Shown one piece after another: positions 7,711 through 15,176 of a stretch of DNA of 64,000 bases. A model generated the notes under the pieces. The model saw only the letters and a program-made list of their open reading frames with translations, had not been told where the DNA came from and did not search any database. Positions within the stretch are counted from its first letter, which is position 1. Each line of letters begins with the position of its first letter. The position numbers were made by a program, and so were the translations under genes. The stretch spans positions 1-64,000 of the forward strand of contig JAMORY010000034.1 of NCBI GenBank assembly GCA_027063305.1. Reading direction: 5' to 3'. The DNA comes from Sulfurovum sp. (GTDB taxonomy: Bacteria; Campylobacterota; Campylobacteria; Campylobacterales; Sulfurovaceae).

Positions 7711-8614
7711 TTTTGAATATCCGTTAGCATTTTTAGTCATTTTGCTTTTTATGACATGTGCGAAGTGGTGTAAGGAGAGAAGCCGAGCGATCTTCTTTCC
7801 GCATGTGGCGACACTGATCGCAGGAAAGGGGCATAAGAGTTCGCTCCTTGCATGGCTCAAATGGGTCGGGATCATTGCCGCTGTAACGGCATTGGCATCG
7901 CCGGTCATTACCAAGAGCTACACCAACTCCAAAAAAGAGGGGCGTGATATCGTACTGGTGATCGATAGTTCCGACTCGATGAGGCAGTTTGGGTTCGATA
8001 TGAACGATCCGTATAAGAGCAAGTTCGATGTGGTCAAAGAGGTGGTGGTGGACTTTATCCGAAAGCGTCCCGATGATCGTATCGGTATGGTCACGTTCGC
8101 CGATGTCGCTTTCATCGCATCACCGTTGACCTTTGAGAAGGATTTTCTGGAGAACATTACCCGTATGCAAAAACTGGGTTTGGCAGGAAAGCGTACGGCG
8201 ATCAATGATGCGTTGGTGCAGGCATACAATATGCTGAGTAAAAGCAAAGCCAAAAGCAAGATCGTTATCTTGTTGACCGACGGGATGGACAATATGAGTA
8301 AGGTCTCTTTTCAGGATGTCAAGAAGATGATCAAAAAGCAAGATGTCAAACTCTATGCGATCGGTATCGGAGGTCCGAGAGATTATGATGCCAACTATCT
8401 AAAGGCATTAGCGCAAGCAGGCAATGGTGAAGCGTTCGGGGCAAGTGATGCGCAGGCACTAGAGCGTGTCTATGCGCAGATCGACAAGATGGAAGCAAGC
8501 AAGCTTAACAATAAAAAAGTGGTCGAACACACCTATTTGTTCGTCTATCCGCTCTTTTTGGCGGTCTTGAGCCTGTTGCATTTCATCTATTTTAGAAACC
8601 AAAGAGGCGTATAA
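7697..8614 (+). CDS. VWA-domain membrane protein, BatA/BatB type (first copy)
   Basis: 305 aa. N-terminal transmembrane segments (about residues 5-20 and 55-75) are followed by a von Willebrand A domain with an intact MIDAS: VIDSSDSMRQFG (DxSxS) and LLTDGMDN. A C-terminal transmembrane helix follows (YLFVYPLFLAVLSLLHFIYF), a BatA-like layout with the VWA domain outside the membrane. The start overlaps the previous gene, so it is probably coupled. A second VWA gene follows after repeat element 3. MIDAS proteins bind partners through a divalent metal; the partner here may be the TPR or BatD protein downstream. Confidence 0.88.
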   Translation: MSQFSFEYPLAFLVILLFMTCAKWCKERSRAIFFPHVATLIAGKGHKSSLLAWLKWVGIIAAVTALASPVITKSYTNSKKEGRDIVLVIDSSDSMRQFGFDMNDPYKSKFDVVKEVVVDFIRKRPDDRIGMVTFADVAFIASPLTFEKDFLENITRMQKLGLAGKRTAINDALVQAYNMLSKSKAKSKIVILLTDGMDNMSKVSFQDVKKMIKKQDVKLYAIGIGGPRDYDANYLKALAQAGNGEAFGASDAQALERVYAQIDKMEASKLNNKKVVEHTYLFVYPLFLAVLSLLHFIYFRNQRGV

Positions 8615-8783
8615 TAATGAATAATGAACAATTAATAATGAATAATATCGGTATGCTTTTCTGCGAAAAGCATTTATTCGATAGCGGCACTGCACAGCAG
8701 TGCAAACCAACACTATTGTCCTCGTACCTGCGGGATTTTATCACTATTCACTATTCACCATTCACTCAACCTCAAGGAGGTTG
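8614..8783. repeat. Heptad-armed repeat element 3
   Basis: Left arm: AATAATGAATAATGAACAAT-type 7-mers (8614-8648). The interior holds two hairpins, ATGCTTTT-ctgcg-AAAAGCAT and CACTGC-acA-GCAGTG. The right arm is CACTATT/CACCATT heptads (about 8741-8766). The terminal hairpin contains the next gene's ribosome site. The architecture is the same as elements 1 and 2 but the core sequence differs. Confidence 0.65.
8767..8783 (+). promoter_or_regulatory. Hairpin enclosing the second VWA gene Shine-Dalgarno
   Basis: CAACCTC (8767-8773) pairs with GAGGTTG (8777-8783) over a 3-nt loop. The AAGGAGG ribosome site (8774-8780) for the ATG at 8787 is inside the stem-loop. Confidence 0.5.
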
Positions 8784-8786
8784 CTA

Positions 8787-9782
8787 ATGGAATTTGTCTA
8801 TCCGTATCTGTTTTGGATCATGATCGTTCCGTTCATCCTCTTTGCCGTGCTGGTCTCGACCAATAAAGAGCGTCTTTCACGTATTTTTGATGAGAAAGTG
8901 CTGGAGCGGTTGAGTGCGGGGGATGAGAGTATGCCCCAACGTATGCGAAATATCATTCTCTTTACGGCGATCTTTTTTATGATCGTTGCGATGGCACGAC
9001 CGGTCGTGGATGAGGGTGAGAAGCGTGTAGAGGTACAGGGGCTGACGGTGCTGAGTGCGCTGGATATCTCCGGTTCGATGCGAAGTAAAGATATCTACCC
9101 AAACAGGCTGGAGTTTGCCAAGAAGAAGATGGATGCTTTCTTCGATGCAATGCCTTCCGATGAGATCGGAGTGGCGGCGTTTGCCTACAGTTCGTTCGTA
9201 CTGGCACCTTTCACCAGTGATAAAGATACGTTGAAGATGATCGTAGACGGTGTTGATGACAGCTACATTAACTTCGGTTCGACCGATTTTTCGGTGCTGG
9301 GAGAGTTGGCGGCTAATCTTCTGGAAGAGAAAAAACCTAAGATATTGGTGCTTTTTACCGATGGGGGTGACGAGAAAGCCATTGCAGGTTTTTCCGATAT
9401 TTTAAAGTCGAATAGTATCGATCTTTATGTAGTGCTTGTGGGGACGAAAAAAGGTGCGCCTGTTCTGGATGCGCAGGGGAAGCCGATGCGTGGGAAAGAC
9501 GGAAATATCGCGATCACTCAGCGTAACGACGCATTGGGAGAGTTGGCAAAGGCCAATGGCGGTGCTTATGTTATCGCAGGGAACGGAGATGCGGATATGA
9601 AGCAGTTGGGCGATGTGATCCATGCAAAATATAAGGTGCATTCGCAAGGAGAGGTGAATATCCGTCAACGTACAGAGTATTTTTATGTACCGTTGGCTTT
9701 AGGATTGCTTCTGTTGCTGATAGGGTTGAGCTCTTTCCCTCAGTTTCAAAGTACAAGAAGGGCTAAAGGAGGTGTCAAATGA
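8787..9782 (+). CDS. VWA-domain membrane protein, BatA/BatB type (second copy)
   Basis: 331 aa from the ATG at 8787 with AAGGAGG upstream; the ORF is open further 5' but that part is repeat DNA. Topology is as in the first copy: two N-terminal helices (about 5-22 and 55-72), a VWA domain with MIDAS (LDISGSMRSKD, DxSxS; LFTDGGDEKAIA), and a C-terminal helix (FYVPLALGLLLLLIGLSSF). Paired VWA proteins are usual in Bat loci and may form a heteromeric periplasmic assembly. The last codons overlap the TPR gene by 4 nt (ATGA). Confidence 0.88.
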   Translation: MEFVYPYLFWIMIVPFILFAVLVSTNKERLSRIFDEKVLERLSAGDESMPQRMRNIILFTAIFFMIVAMARPVVDEGEKRVEVQGLTVLSALDISGSMRSKDIYPNRLEFAKKKMDAFFDAMPSDEIGVAAFAYSSFVLAPFTSDKDTLKMIVDGVDDSYINFGSTDFSVLGELAANLLEEKKPKILVLFTDGGDEKAIAGFSDILKSNSIDLYVVLVGTKKGAPVLDAQGKPMRGKDGNIAITQRNDALGELAKANGGAYVIAGNGDADMKQLGDVIHAKYKVHSQGEVNIRQRTEYFYVPLALGLLLLLIGLSSFPQFQSTRRAKGGVK

Positions 9783-10732
9783 GAATATCCCTCGCAAAAG
9801 GCTTGATCGCAAGTATACTGCTTAGTACACTCCATGCGGGGCTTACTGATTTTAAGACGATCGAAGCGGCGAAAGCGGCGTATGATGCCAAGGCGTATAG
9901 CAAAAGTGCGGCACTCTTTATCCAACTGCCCAATGCCACACCGCAAAAAGAGTTCGATCTGGGAGATGCCTACTATAAGTCAAAGAACTATAAAGCGGCA
10001 CTTGAAGCGTATGAGAAGGCGAAAGGTGAAGGGGTTGATGAAGCACAGCGTCTACACAATATCGGTAATACCTACTTTATGCAGAATAAACTCGATAAGG
10101 CGATCAAAGCCTACGAGTCGGCGTTGAAGATAAGAGAAGATAAAGATACACGATTCAATCTGGAGCTTGCCAAGCGTAAGAAACAACAGCAAGAACAGAA
10201 GAAAAAGCAACAGCAAAAAGAGCAGCAAAAGAACCAAAAGCAGAATAAGAAGCAAGATCAGCAAAAAAAGAGTGGCGATCAACAGAAGAAAGATCAACAG
10301 AAAAAGCAGAAAGAGCAGAATAAAAAGCAGGACTCACAACAACAAAAAGAGCAGAAGAGTCAACAGAATAAGCAGGGCAAGCAGGGGCAAAAACAGCAAG
10401 ATAAGCAGCAGAAGCAAAACTCGTCTTCTCAAAAAGAGAAGGAGAAGAAAAAGTCTCAACAAAAACCGCAAGACCCTCAGTCCTCCAAAGAGAAGAAAGA
10501 GGGTAAACAGCAGCAAAAAAGCCCTCGATCGGGTGATCAAAAGCAGAAGAAAAAAGGGACGGAAGATGCTGCGGGTACAGGAGCAAAAAAAACTATGAGC
10601 CAAGAGGAGAAGATGAGACAAGCGGAGTTGAAACGGTTGTTAAAAAAGATGGGGCAGAAGAAAACCCCGACAATGATGTACCAGATGAACAGTGGTAAGC
10701 CTAAACCCATTGACAAGGTCAATCCGTGGTAG
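9779..10732 (+). CDS. TPR protein with long Lys/Gln-rich low-complexity tail (BatC/BatE-like)
   Basis: 317 aa. A signal peptide (residues 1-19, ending LLSTLHAG) precedes about three tetratricopeptide repeats (ALYDAKAYSKSAALF-type, FDLGDAYYKSKNYKAALEAY, HNIGNTYFMQNKLDKAIKAY). Residues about 130-275 are almost entirely Lys, Gln, Ser, Asn and Glu in blocks such as KKQQQEQKKKQQQK, predicted disordered and highly basic. A short ordered tail ends in PIDKVNPW. Bat operons commonly encode such TPR proteins, which pair with the VWA proteins. The A-rich repetitive DNA also yields long spurious reading frames on both strands. Confidence 0.85.
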   Translation: MRISLAKGLIASILLSTLHAGLTDFKTIEAAKAAYDAKAYSKSAALFIQLPNATPQKEFDLGDAYYKSKNYKAALEAYEKAKGEGVDEAQRLHNIGNTYFMQNKLDKAIKAYESALKIREDKDTRFNLELAKRKKQQQEQKKKQQQKEQQKNQKQNKKQDQQKKSGDQQKKDQQKKQKEQNKKQDSQQQKEQKSQQNKQGKQGQKQQDKQQKQNSSSQKEKEKKKSQQKPQDPQSSKEKKEGKQQQKSPRSGDQKQKKKGTEDAAGTGAKKTMSQEEKMRQAELKRLLKKMGQKKTPTMMYQMNSGKPKPIDKVNPW

Positions 10733-10769
10733 GGCAGTGCCAACGAAAGAATAGAGTGAAGGAAAAGAG

Positions 10770-12293
10770 ATGAAACAGATATACTATTTAGGCATGATAC
10801 TTTATATCGTACTATCGGTGAACCTATTTGCTGCAGGGGTCAGTGCGGAGCTAAGTCAGCAAGAGGTCGTTGCGGGAAATCCTGCACAGCTACTGATCCG
10901 AGCGGAGGGAGACCGGGTGAACTTCCCGCCGATCAAAGAGATAGACGGTGTAACGGTAGAGGGAAGAAGCCAGTCACAGCATACATCGATGCAGATCATC
11001 AACGGAAAGAGCAGTGTTACCCATACGACCAATTTGATACTGACCTTTACCCCTACACATGATATGCAGATCCCTTCCTTTGATGTCGAGATAGACGGGA
11101 AGCATTATCAGACACAGCCTTTGGCATTGAAGGTTGTGAAAGTCGATACGCCACAGCGTTTGACCAAGGGTGCGTTCTCTTTGATGATGGAGGCGGGCCC
11201 TAAACGTGTGGTAGTGGGAGAGCCGCTTGTCGTTAAGGTCTACTTCTCTTTACGCAACGATATCCAACTCTCGGACAACCCGCAATACAACCGTCCTGAG
11301 TTCAAAGGTTTCTTGGTCAAAGAGGTGGGAGAACAGAAGCACTATGTAAAAGGCGATCATCAGATCACAGAGTTGCATTATGTATTGATCCCTGAGAAGG
11401 AGGGGCACTTCACTATCGGACCTGCAACGGCAAAGATCGGAGTACCTGATACCAGCAGACGCGATATCTTCGGACGCTTTTTCGGTACCATATGGAAGCC
11501 AATCGCATCCAACCGTGTCGATATAGAGGTCGACCCTCTGCCTCAAGCAAGCGATCTTGTCGGGTCGTTCTATGTCGAGAGCCAACTGGACAAGCAGGAG
11601 ACAAAGGCGAACAAACCGGTAAACTTGACCATCACGATCTCCGGTAACGGTTCATTGGAGGATTTCGACCTTTCTGATTATGAGATCGATGGAGTCACGG
11701 TCTATGGTGATGATGCGCAAGTAAGTAGCAAGATCATGGGGAGCAAACTCCAAAGTCGTTATGTCAAGAAGTTTGTTTTTATCAGTGATCATGATTTTAC
11801 GATACCTGAACGTACGATCACAGCGTATGATCCTAAGAGCAAACAGCTTAAGCAGTTGACGATCCCATCATACGAGGTGCATGTCACACAGAGCAAGCAG
11901 CAATCTGCCCTAACAGTAAACAATGAGAAAAAAAGTGGAAGCGTACAGACCGATATCACCTTGCCTTCGGATACACAGCACCTTCGATCTGACAGCACGC
12001 TAAAAGGAGATAAAGATAGTACCTTGGACAGAAGCATGGTATGGGTGGTGGCACTCTTGGCGTTCATTGCGGGAATGGTCACGATGTTCTTGCTTTCAAA
12101 ACTGACCCGTCGTGAGAGAAAGCAGCACTTTAGAACATCCGATGCGCTGAAGATACTCTATGCACATATGAGCGAGGATCCCGAAGTTGAAGCGATGGTT
12201 CGTAAACTCTACGCTAAACAAAAAGGGGATAAAAGTGTTATAATTGACAAAAAAGCGCTCAAGGCACTGGTAGAGAAGTACCGTATGCCGTGA
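10770..12293 (+). CDS. batD: BatD-like periplasmic protein (oxygen tolerance)
   Basis: 507 aa. A signal peptide (residues 1-22, MILYIVLSVNLFAAG) leads into beta-rich immunoglobulin-like modules typical of BatD (QEVVAGNPAQLLIRAEG; TNLILTFTPTHDMQIPSFDV; VVGEPLVVKVYFSLRNDI). One transmembrane helix sits near residues 425-445 (MVWVVALLAFIAGMVTMFLL), followed by a cytoplasmic tail. It is the last gene of the Bat run, 37 nt after the TPR gene, with AAGGAAAAGAG upstream of its ATG. The protein probably sits in the inner membrane with most of its mass in the periplasm next to the VWA proteins. Confidence 0.85.
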   Translation: MKQIYYLGMILYIVLSVNLFAAGVSAELSQQEVVAGNPAQLLIRAEGDRVNFPPIKEIDGVTVEGRSQSQHTSMQIINGKSSVTHTTNLILTFTPTHDMQIPSFDVEIDGKHYQTQPLALKVVKVDTPQRLTKGAFSLMMEAGPKRVVVGEPLVVKVYFSLRNDIQLSDNPQYNRPEFKGFLVKEVGEQKHYVKGDHQITELHYVLIPEKEGHFTIGPATAKIGVPDTSRRDIFGRFFGTIWKPIASNRVDIEVDPLPQASDLVGSFYVESQLDKQETKANKPVNLTITISGNGSLEDFDLSDYEIDGVTVYGDDAQVSSKIMGSKLQSRYVKKFVFISDHDFTIPERTITAYDPKSKQLKQLTIPSYEVHVTQSKQQSALTVNNEKKSGSVQTDITLPSDTQHLRSDSTLKGDKDSTLDRSMVWVVALLAFIAGMVTMFLLSKLTRRERKQHFRTSDALKILYAHMSEDPEVEAMVRKLYAKQKGDKSVIIDKKALKALVEKYRMP

Positions 12294-12308
12294 GCATAAG
12301 GAACCGCT

Positions 12309-14207
12309 ATGGCACTATCACATATCGCCTTCTTCTACGGGACGGTAGAGGAGGCATATCTTCAAAAGATACGGACACATTTGGATGTGCAGCGTGTCTC
12401 CTTCTTTCCTATTCATCAACTACTACAGATCTCACATGATCACTTTAGCCACTTTGTCGTATGCGGTACGTTAGAAGAGATCAAAACAGTATTCTACTTC
12501 GCTTCACAGGAGAGTATGAGTGTGGGGATCGTTCCGCTTCCCGAGCAGAAACGGCTGATGCGTACTTTTGCACTCCCCTCTCAGATAGAGAAAGCATTGG
12601 TACTTGCCACAACCTCAAAGGAGGAGCGGATCGATCTGATGTTGTGCAATAACGAGATCGTTCTGCAGGAGGTCGTTGTGGGGGAGGCTCCGCCGCTGGA
12701 TACGGATGAGAGCACACTTCTTCGCAGAGGCTCCTTTGCCCGTTTATCACTCTTTTGGCATACGCTACAGCGGGTAGGGAGGTTGCATCATCGGCGGATG
12801 AGCTTGATCGATGAAAATGAAAAACGTATCTCTATCTCTGCGGTCGGAGTGGTGGCATTGGAGTATCATAACGGAAGTTTCGCTTCCCGATTGATATCCT
12901 CGCAGATCCATGCGGCTGATGGCAAGTTGTCCCTCTTGATCCTTGCCCCTGTCTCTATGGTTCAGTATATGGGGTATCTTCTTCAAACCTTGATCCCTCG
13001 CATGGCAAGCCGAACACTTCCCCGCTCACTGGGATATATACGTGCGAGCGCATTACGTATCGAGACTGAAGAGGTATTGCCCGTACGTATTGACGGTACG
13101 GTACACCCTGAAGAGAATATTGTTTTGCGTGTAGAGGAGCGTGGTGTGGCACTTAGTGTGGGCGATGCCTTTTGGGAGCGCCAGAACGAGGAGGTAAAAG
13201 GAAAGAACAGTGCCAAGGTGGACCATCTCCCTAACGATGAGGAGAGTGCAGCCTATTTGAGAAAAAGCATACCGTTCTTTACACACGCTTCACAGCAGCG
13301 TTATGCGGCACTCTTCTCCAACCTGAGAGAGGAGGCGAAGTTCACCTCTATGTTCGCGACACTGTTGATATTGGCGACTATGATCGCTACTTTCGGTCTC
13401 TTTATCGATTCAGCTTCCGTAATCATCGGTGCGATGCTACTTGCTCCATTGATGCAGCCTATTGTCAGTTTGAGCATGGGGGTATTAAGACAGGATAGTG
13501 TTCTGGAGGTGACTGCGGCAAAGACGATCGGAACAGGGGTCTCTTTGGTTCTTCTTACGGCAATGTTGATCGCATGGTTCACTCCGATTGGCACATTGAG
13601 TACGGAGATGGCAGGACGACTGAGCCCTACTTTGCTGGATCTGTGTGTGGCAATGGTCTCCGGAGCGGCGGCGGCATATGCCAAGAGTAACGAGAAGATC
13701 GTCAGCTCTCTTGCCGGTGTGGCGATCGCGGTGGCGTTGGTTCCGCCTATTGCCGTTGCCGGTATCGGTATGGGATGGGGTGTTTGGCATATCTTCTCTT
13801 CTGCTTTTTTGCTTTTTTTGACCAACCTTGTAGGGATCGTACTTGCAGCCGCATTGACCTTTGTCTTCTTGGGCTTCTCTCCGATCCATGTGGCAAAGAA
13901 AGGGGTGGCGATATGGGTGGTGATCGCGCTACTTATCGCTATGCCGCTCTACCGTTCGTTCGAGACCATGAGCCGTCATGCCGCGATCAAGGAGGCCTTG
14001 ACGAACCGGCATATCCGGTTTGCTAAGGATGAGGCGGTATTGAGCCATATCGAACTGGTACGTCAGCCGAAGGTCATGCAGGTTCGTTGTGAAGTGATCA
14101 CCAAAGAGGTGTTGGGCAGTGAAGAGAAGAGGATACTAAAAGAGAAGATCGCAAAAGCAGTGGGCATGCCGGTGGAAGTGATCGCCACGTTCCGCTATAG
14201 GCTCTAA
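12309..14207 (+). CDS. DUF389 multi-pass membrane protein
   Basis: 632 aa. The first about 330 residues are soluble and include a diacylglycerol-kinase-like stretch (SLIDENEKRISISAVGVVAL...). The DUF389 membrane core follows with 6-7 helices, starting TSMFATLLILATMIATFGLF and containing the family signature SASVIIGAMLLAPLMQPIVS. A short alpha/beta C-terminal domain closes the protein. Its function is unknown; DUF389 proteins are widespread and sometimes proposed as transporters. The gene begins 15 nt after batD and may be co-transcribed, though a TATAAT at 12239-12244 could give a private promoter. It converges on tyrA with 3 nt between stops. Confidence 0.8.
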   Translation: MALSHIAFFYGTVEEAYLQKIRTHLDVQRVSFFPIHQLLQISHDHFSHFVVCGTLEEIKTVFYFASQESMSVGIVPLPEQKRLMRTFALPSQIEKALVLATTSKEERIDLMLCNNEIVLQEVVVGEAPPLDTDESTLLRRGSFARLSLFWHTLQRVGRLHHRRMSLIDENEKRISISAVGVVALEYHNGSFASRLISSQIHAADGKLSLLILAPVSMVQYMGYLLQTLIPRMASRTLPRSLGYIRASALRIETEEVLPVRIDGTVHPEENIVLRVEERGVALSVGDAFWERQNEEVKGKNSAKVDHLPNDEESAAYLRKSIPFFTHASQQRYAALFSNLREEAKFTSMFATLLILATMIATFGLFIDSASVIIGAMLLAPLMQPIVSLSMGVLRQDSVLEVTAAKTIGTGVSLVLLTAMLIAWFTPIGTLSTEMAGRLSPTLLDLCVAMVSGAAAAYAKSNEKIVSSLAGVAIAVALVPPIAVAGIGMGWGVWHIFSSAFLLFLTNLVGIVLAAALTFVFLGFSPIHVAKKGVAIWVVIALLIAMPLYRSFETMSRHAAIKEALTNRHIRFAKDEAVLSHIELVRQPKVMQVRCEVITKEVLGSEEKRILKEKIAKAVGMPVEVIATFRYRL

Positions 14208-14210
14208 TGC

Positions 14211-15044
14211 TTAGAGGATGTCGTGAAGCCTGTTGGCATCCGCCATCCAGTGGTTGAGCGCTTCCCACTCTTCTTGCTCGACCATTGTTTTACACATCTT
14301 CATCTCCTGTTCAAAGGCTTCGATCGCCTCAATCAGGTTCGCTTTGTTCTGACGGAAGATATCTTCCCACATATTGGGGCTTGATTTAGCGATACGGCTC
14401 ATATCTCGGAACCCTCCACCTGCAAGTGCAACGATGCTTTCGGGGTCTTCTTGGCGCATGACGGCATTGGCAAGGGCATAGCTTAGTGCATGCGGCATAT
14501 GGGAGATGAACGCTGCGTGCCTGTCATGCTCTTTGGCACCCATAAAGACCAGTCGCATACCGATCTGGGTAAAGAGCTTTTTGGCGGTATGCTGCTGGTG
14601 CTCACCGCTTTTTTCCATATCGCACAAGACAACGACCTTGTTCTCATAGAGTTCTGCGAATGCAGCGGAGGGGCCGAACTTCTCCGTTCCCGTCATCGGA
14701 TGGGCGGTAACGAAAAGATGGCGCTTAGAGGCAGGAATGGCATTTGAGATTTTCTCTTTGGTGCTTCCTAGATCGATAACGGTACACATATTGCTGCTTG
14801 GATTGAGCTGTTGTGCAACGGTGATAATACCATCAACGGGGATACTAAGAAAGATAATATCACACGACTCGATCGTTCCGAGATCATCGGTGATCTCATC
14901 TACAATACCAAGGGTGAGTGCCTCTTTGGTGTGTTCTTTATTGTGGTCAAGACCGATGAAGTAGTGATCGGGGGAGCTTCTGCGCAGTGCCAAAGCCAAA
15001 GAACCACCCATTAATCCAAGCCCGATAATACCGATGCGTTTCAT
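14211..15044 (-). CDS. tyrA: Prephenate dehydrogenase
   Basis: 277 aa, NAD(P)-dependent oxidative decarboxylation of prephenate in tyrosine synthesis. The Rossmann motif GLGLMGGSLALAL is at residues 8-20; HPMTGTEKFGPSAA carries the catalytic-histidine region (TAHPMTGTE), and SHMPHALSYALANAV is the helical dimerisation domain. The length is that of a stand-alone TyrA without a chorismate mutase or ACT domain. It is transcribed away from bamA; a TATAAT on the minus strand at 15103-15108 is a likely promoter. Confidence 0.92.
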   Translation of the reverse strand: MKRIGIIGLGLMGGSLALALRRSSPDHYFIGLDHNKEHTKEALTLGIVDEITDDLGTIESCDIIFLSIPVDGIITVAQQLNPSSNMCTVIDLGSTKEKISNAIPASKRHLFVTAHPMTGTEKFGPSAAFAELYENKVVVLCDMEKSGEHQQHTAKKLFTQIGMRLVFMGAKEHDRHAAFISHMPHALSYALANAVMRQEDPESIVALAGGGFRDMSRIAKSSPNMWEDIFRQNKANLIEAIEAFEQEMKMCKTMVEQEEWEALNHWMADANRLHDIL

Positions 15045-15102
15045 CTCTTAAACTCCCTTGTAGCGCCACTTTTTTTAGATTCGGCGCTTCTGTGTCTGCG
15101 CG

Positions 15103-15108
15103 ATTATA
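15103..15108 (-). promoter_or_regulatory. tyrA -10 box
   Basis: TATAAT on the minus strand about 59 nt upstream of the tyrA ATG. No clear -35 is seen, which is usual for sigma-70 promoters in this phylum. Confidence 0.45.
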
Positions 15109-15176
15109 CCATCTTTTCATACGCCTCTTATTGAAAAAAAGATAAAATTAATACAAATTATTTTAAGGTGACTTTA

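Noticed and set aside
8700-8786. N-terminal extension of the second VWA protein
   Set aside because: The extra codons are repeat-element DNA, while the ATG at 8787 has an AAGGAGG site and begins a normal VWA membrane protein.
10155-10621. Leu- or Ser-rich ORFs on the minus strand and an Arg/Lys-rich ORF on the plus strand opposite or within the TPR gene
   Set aside because: They arise from reading the A-rich Lys/Gln repeat region in other frames.
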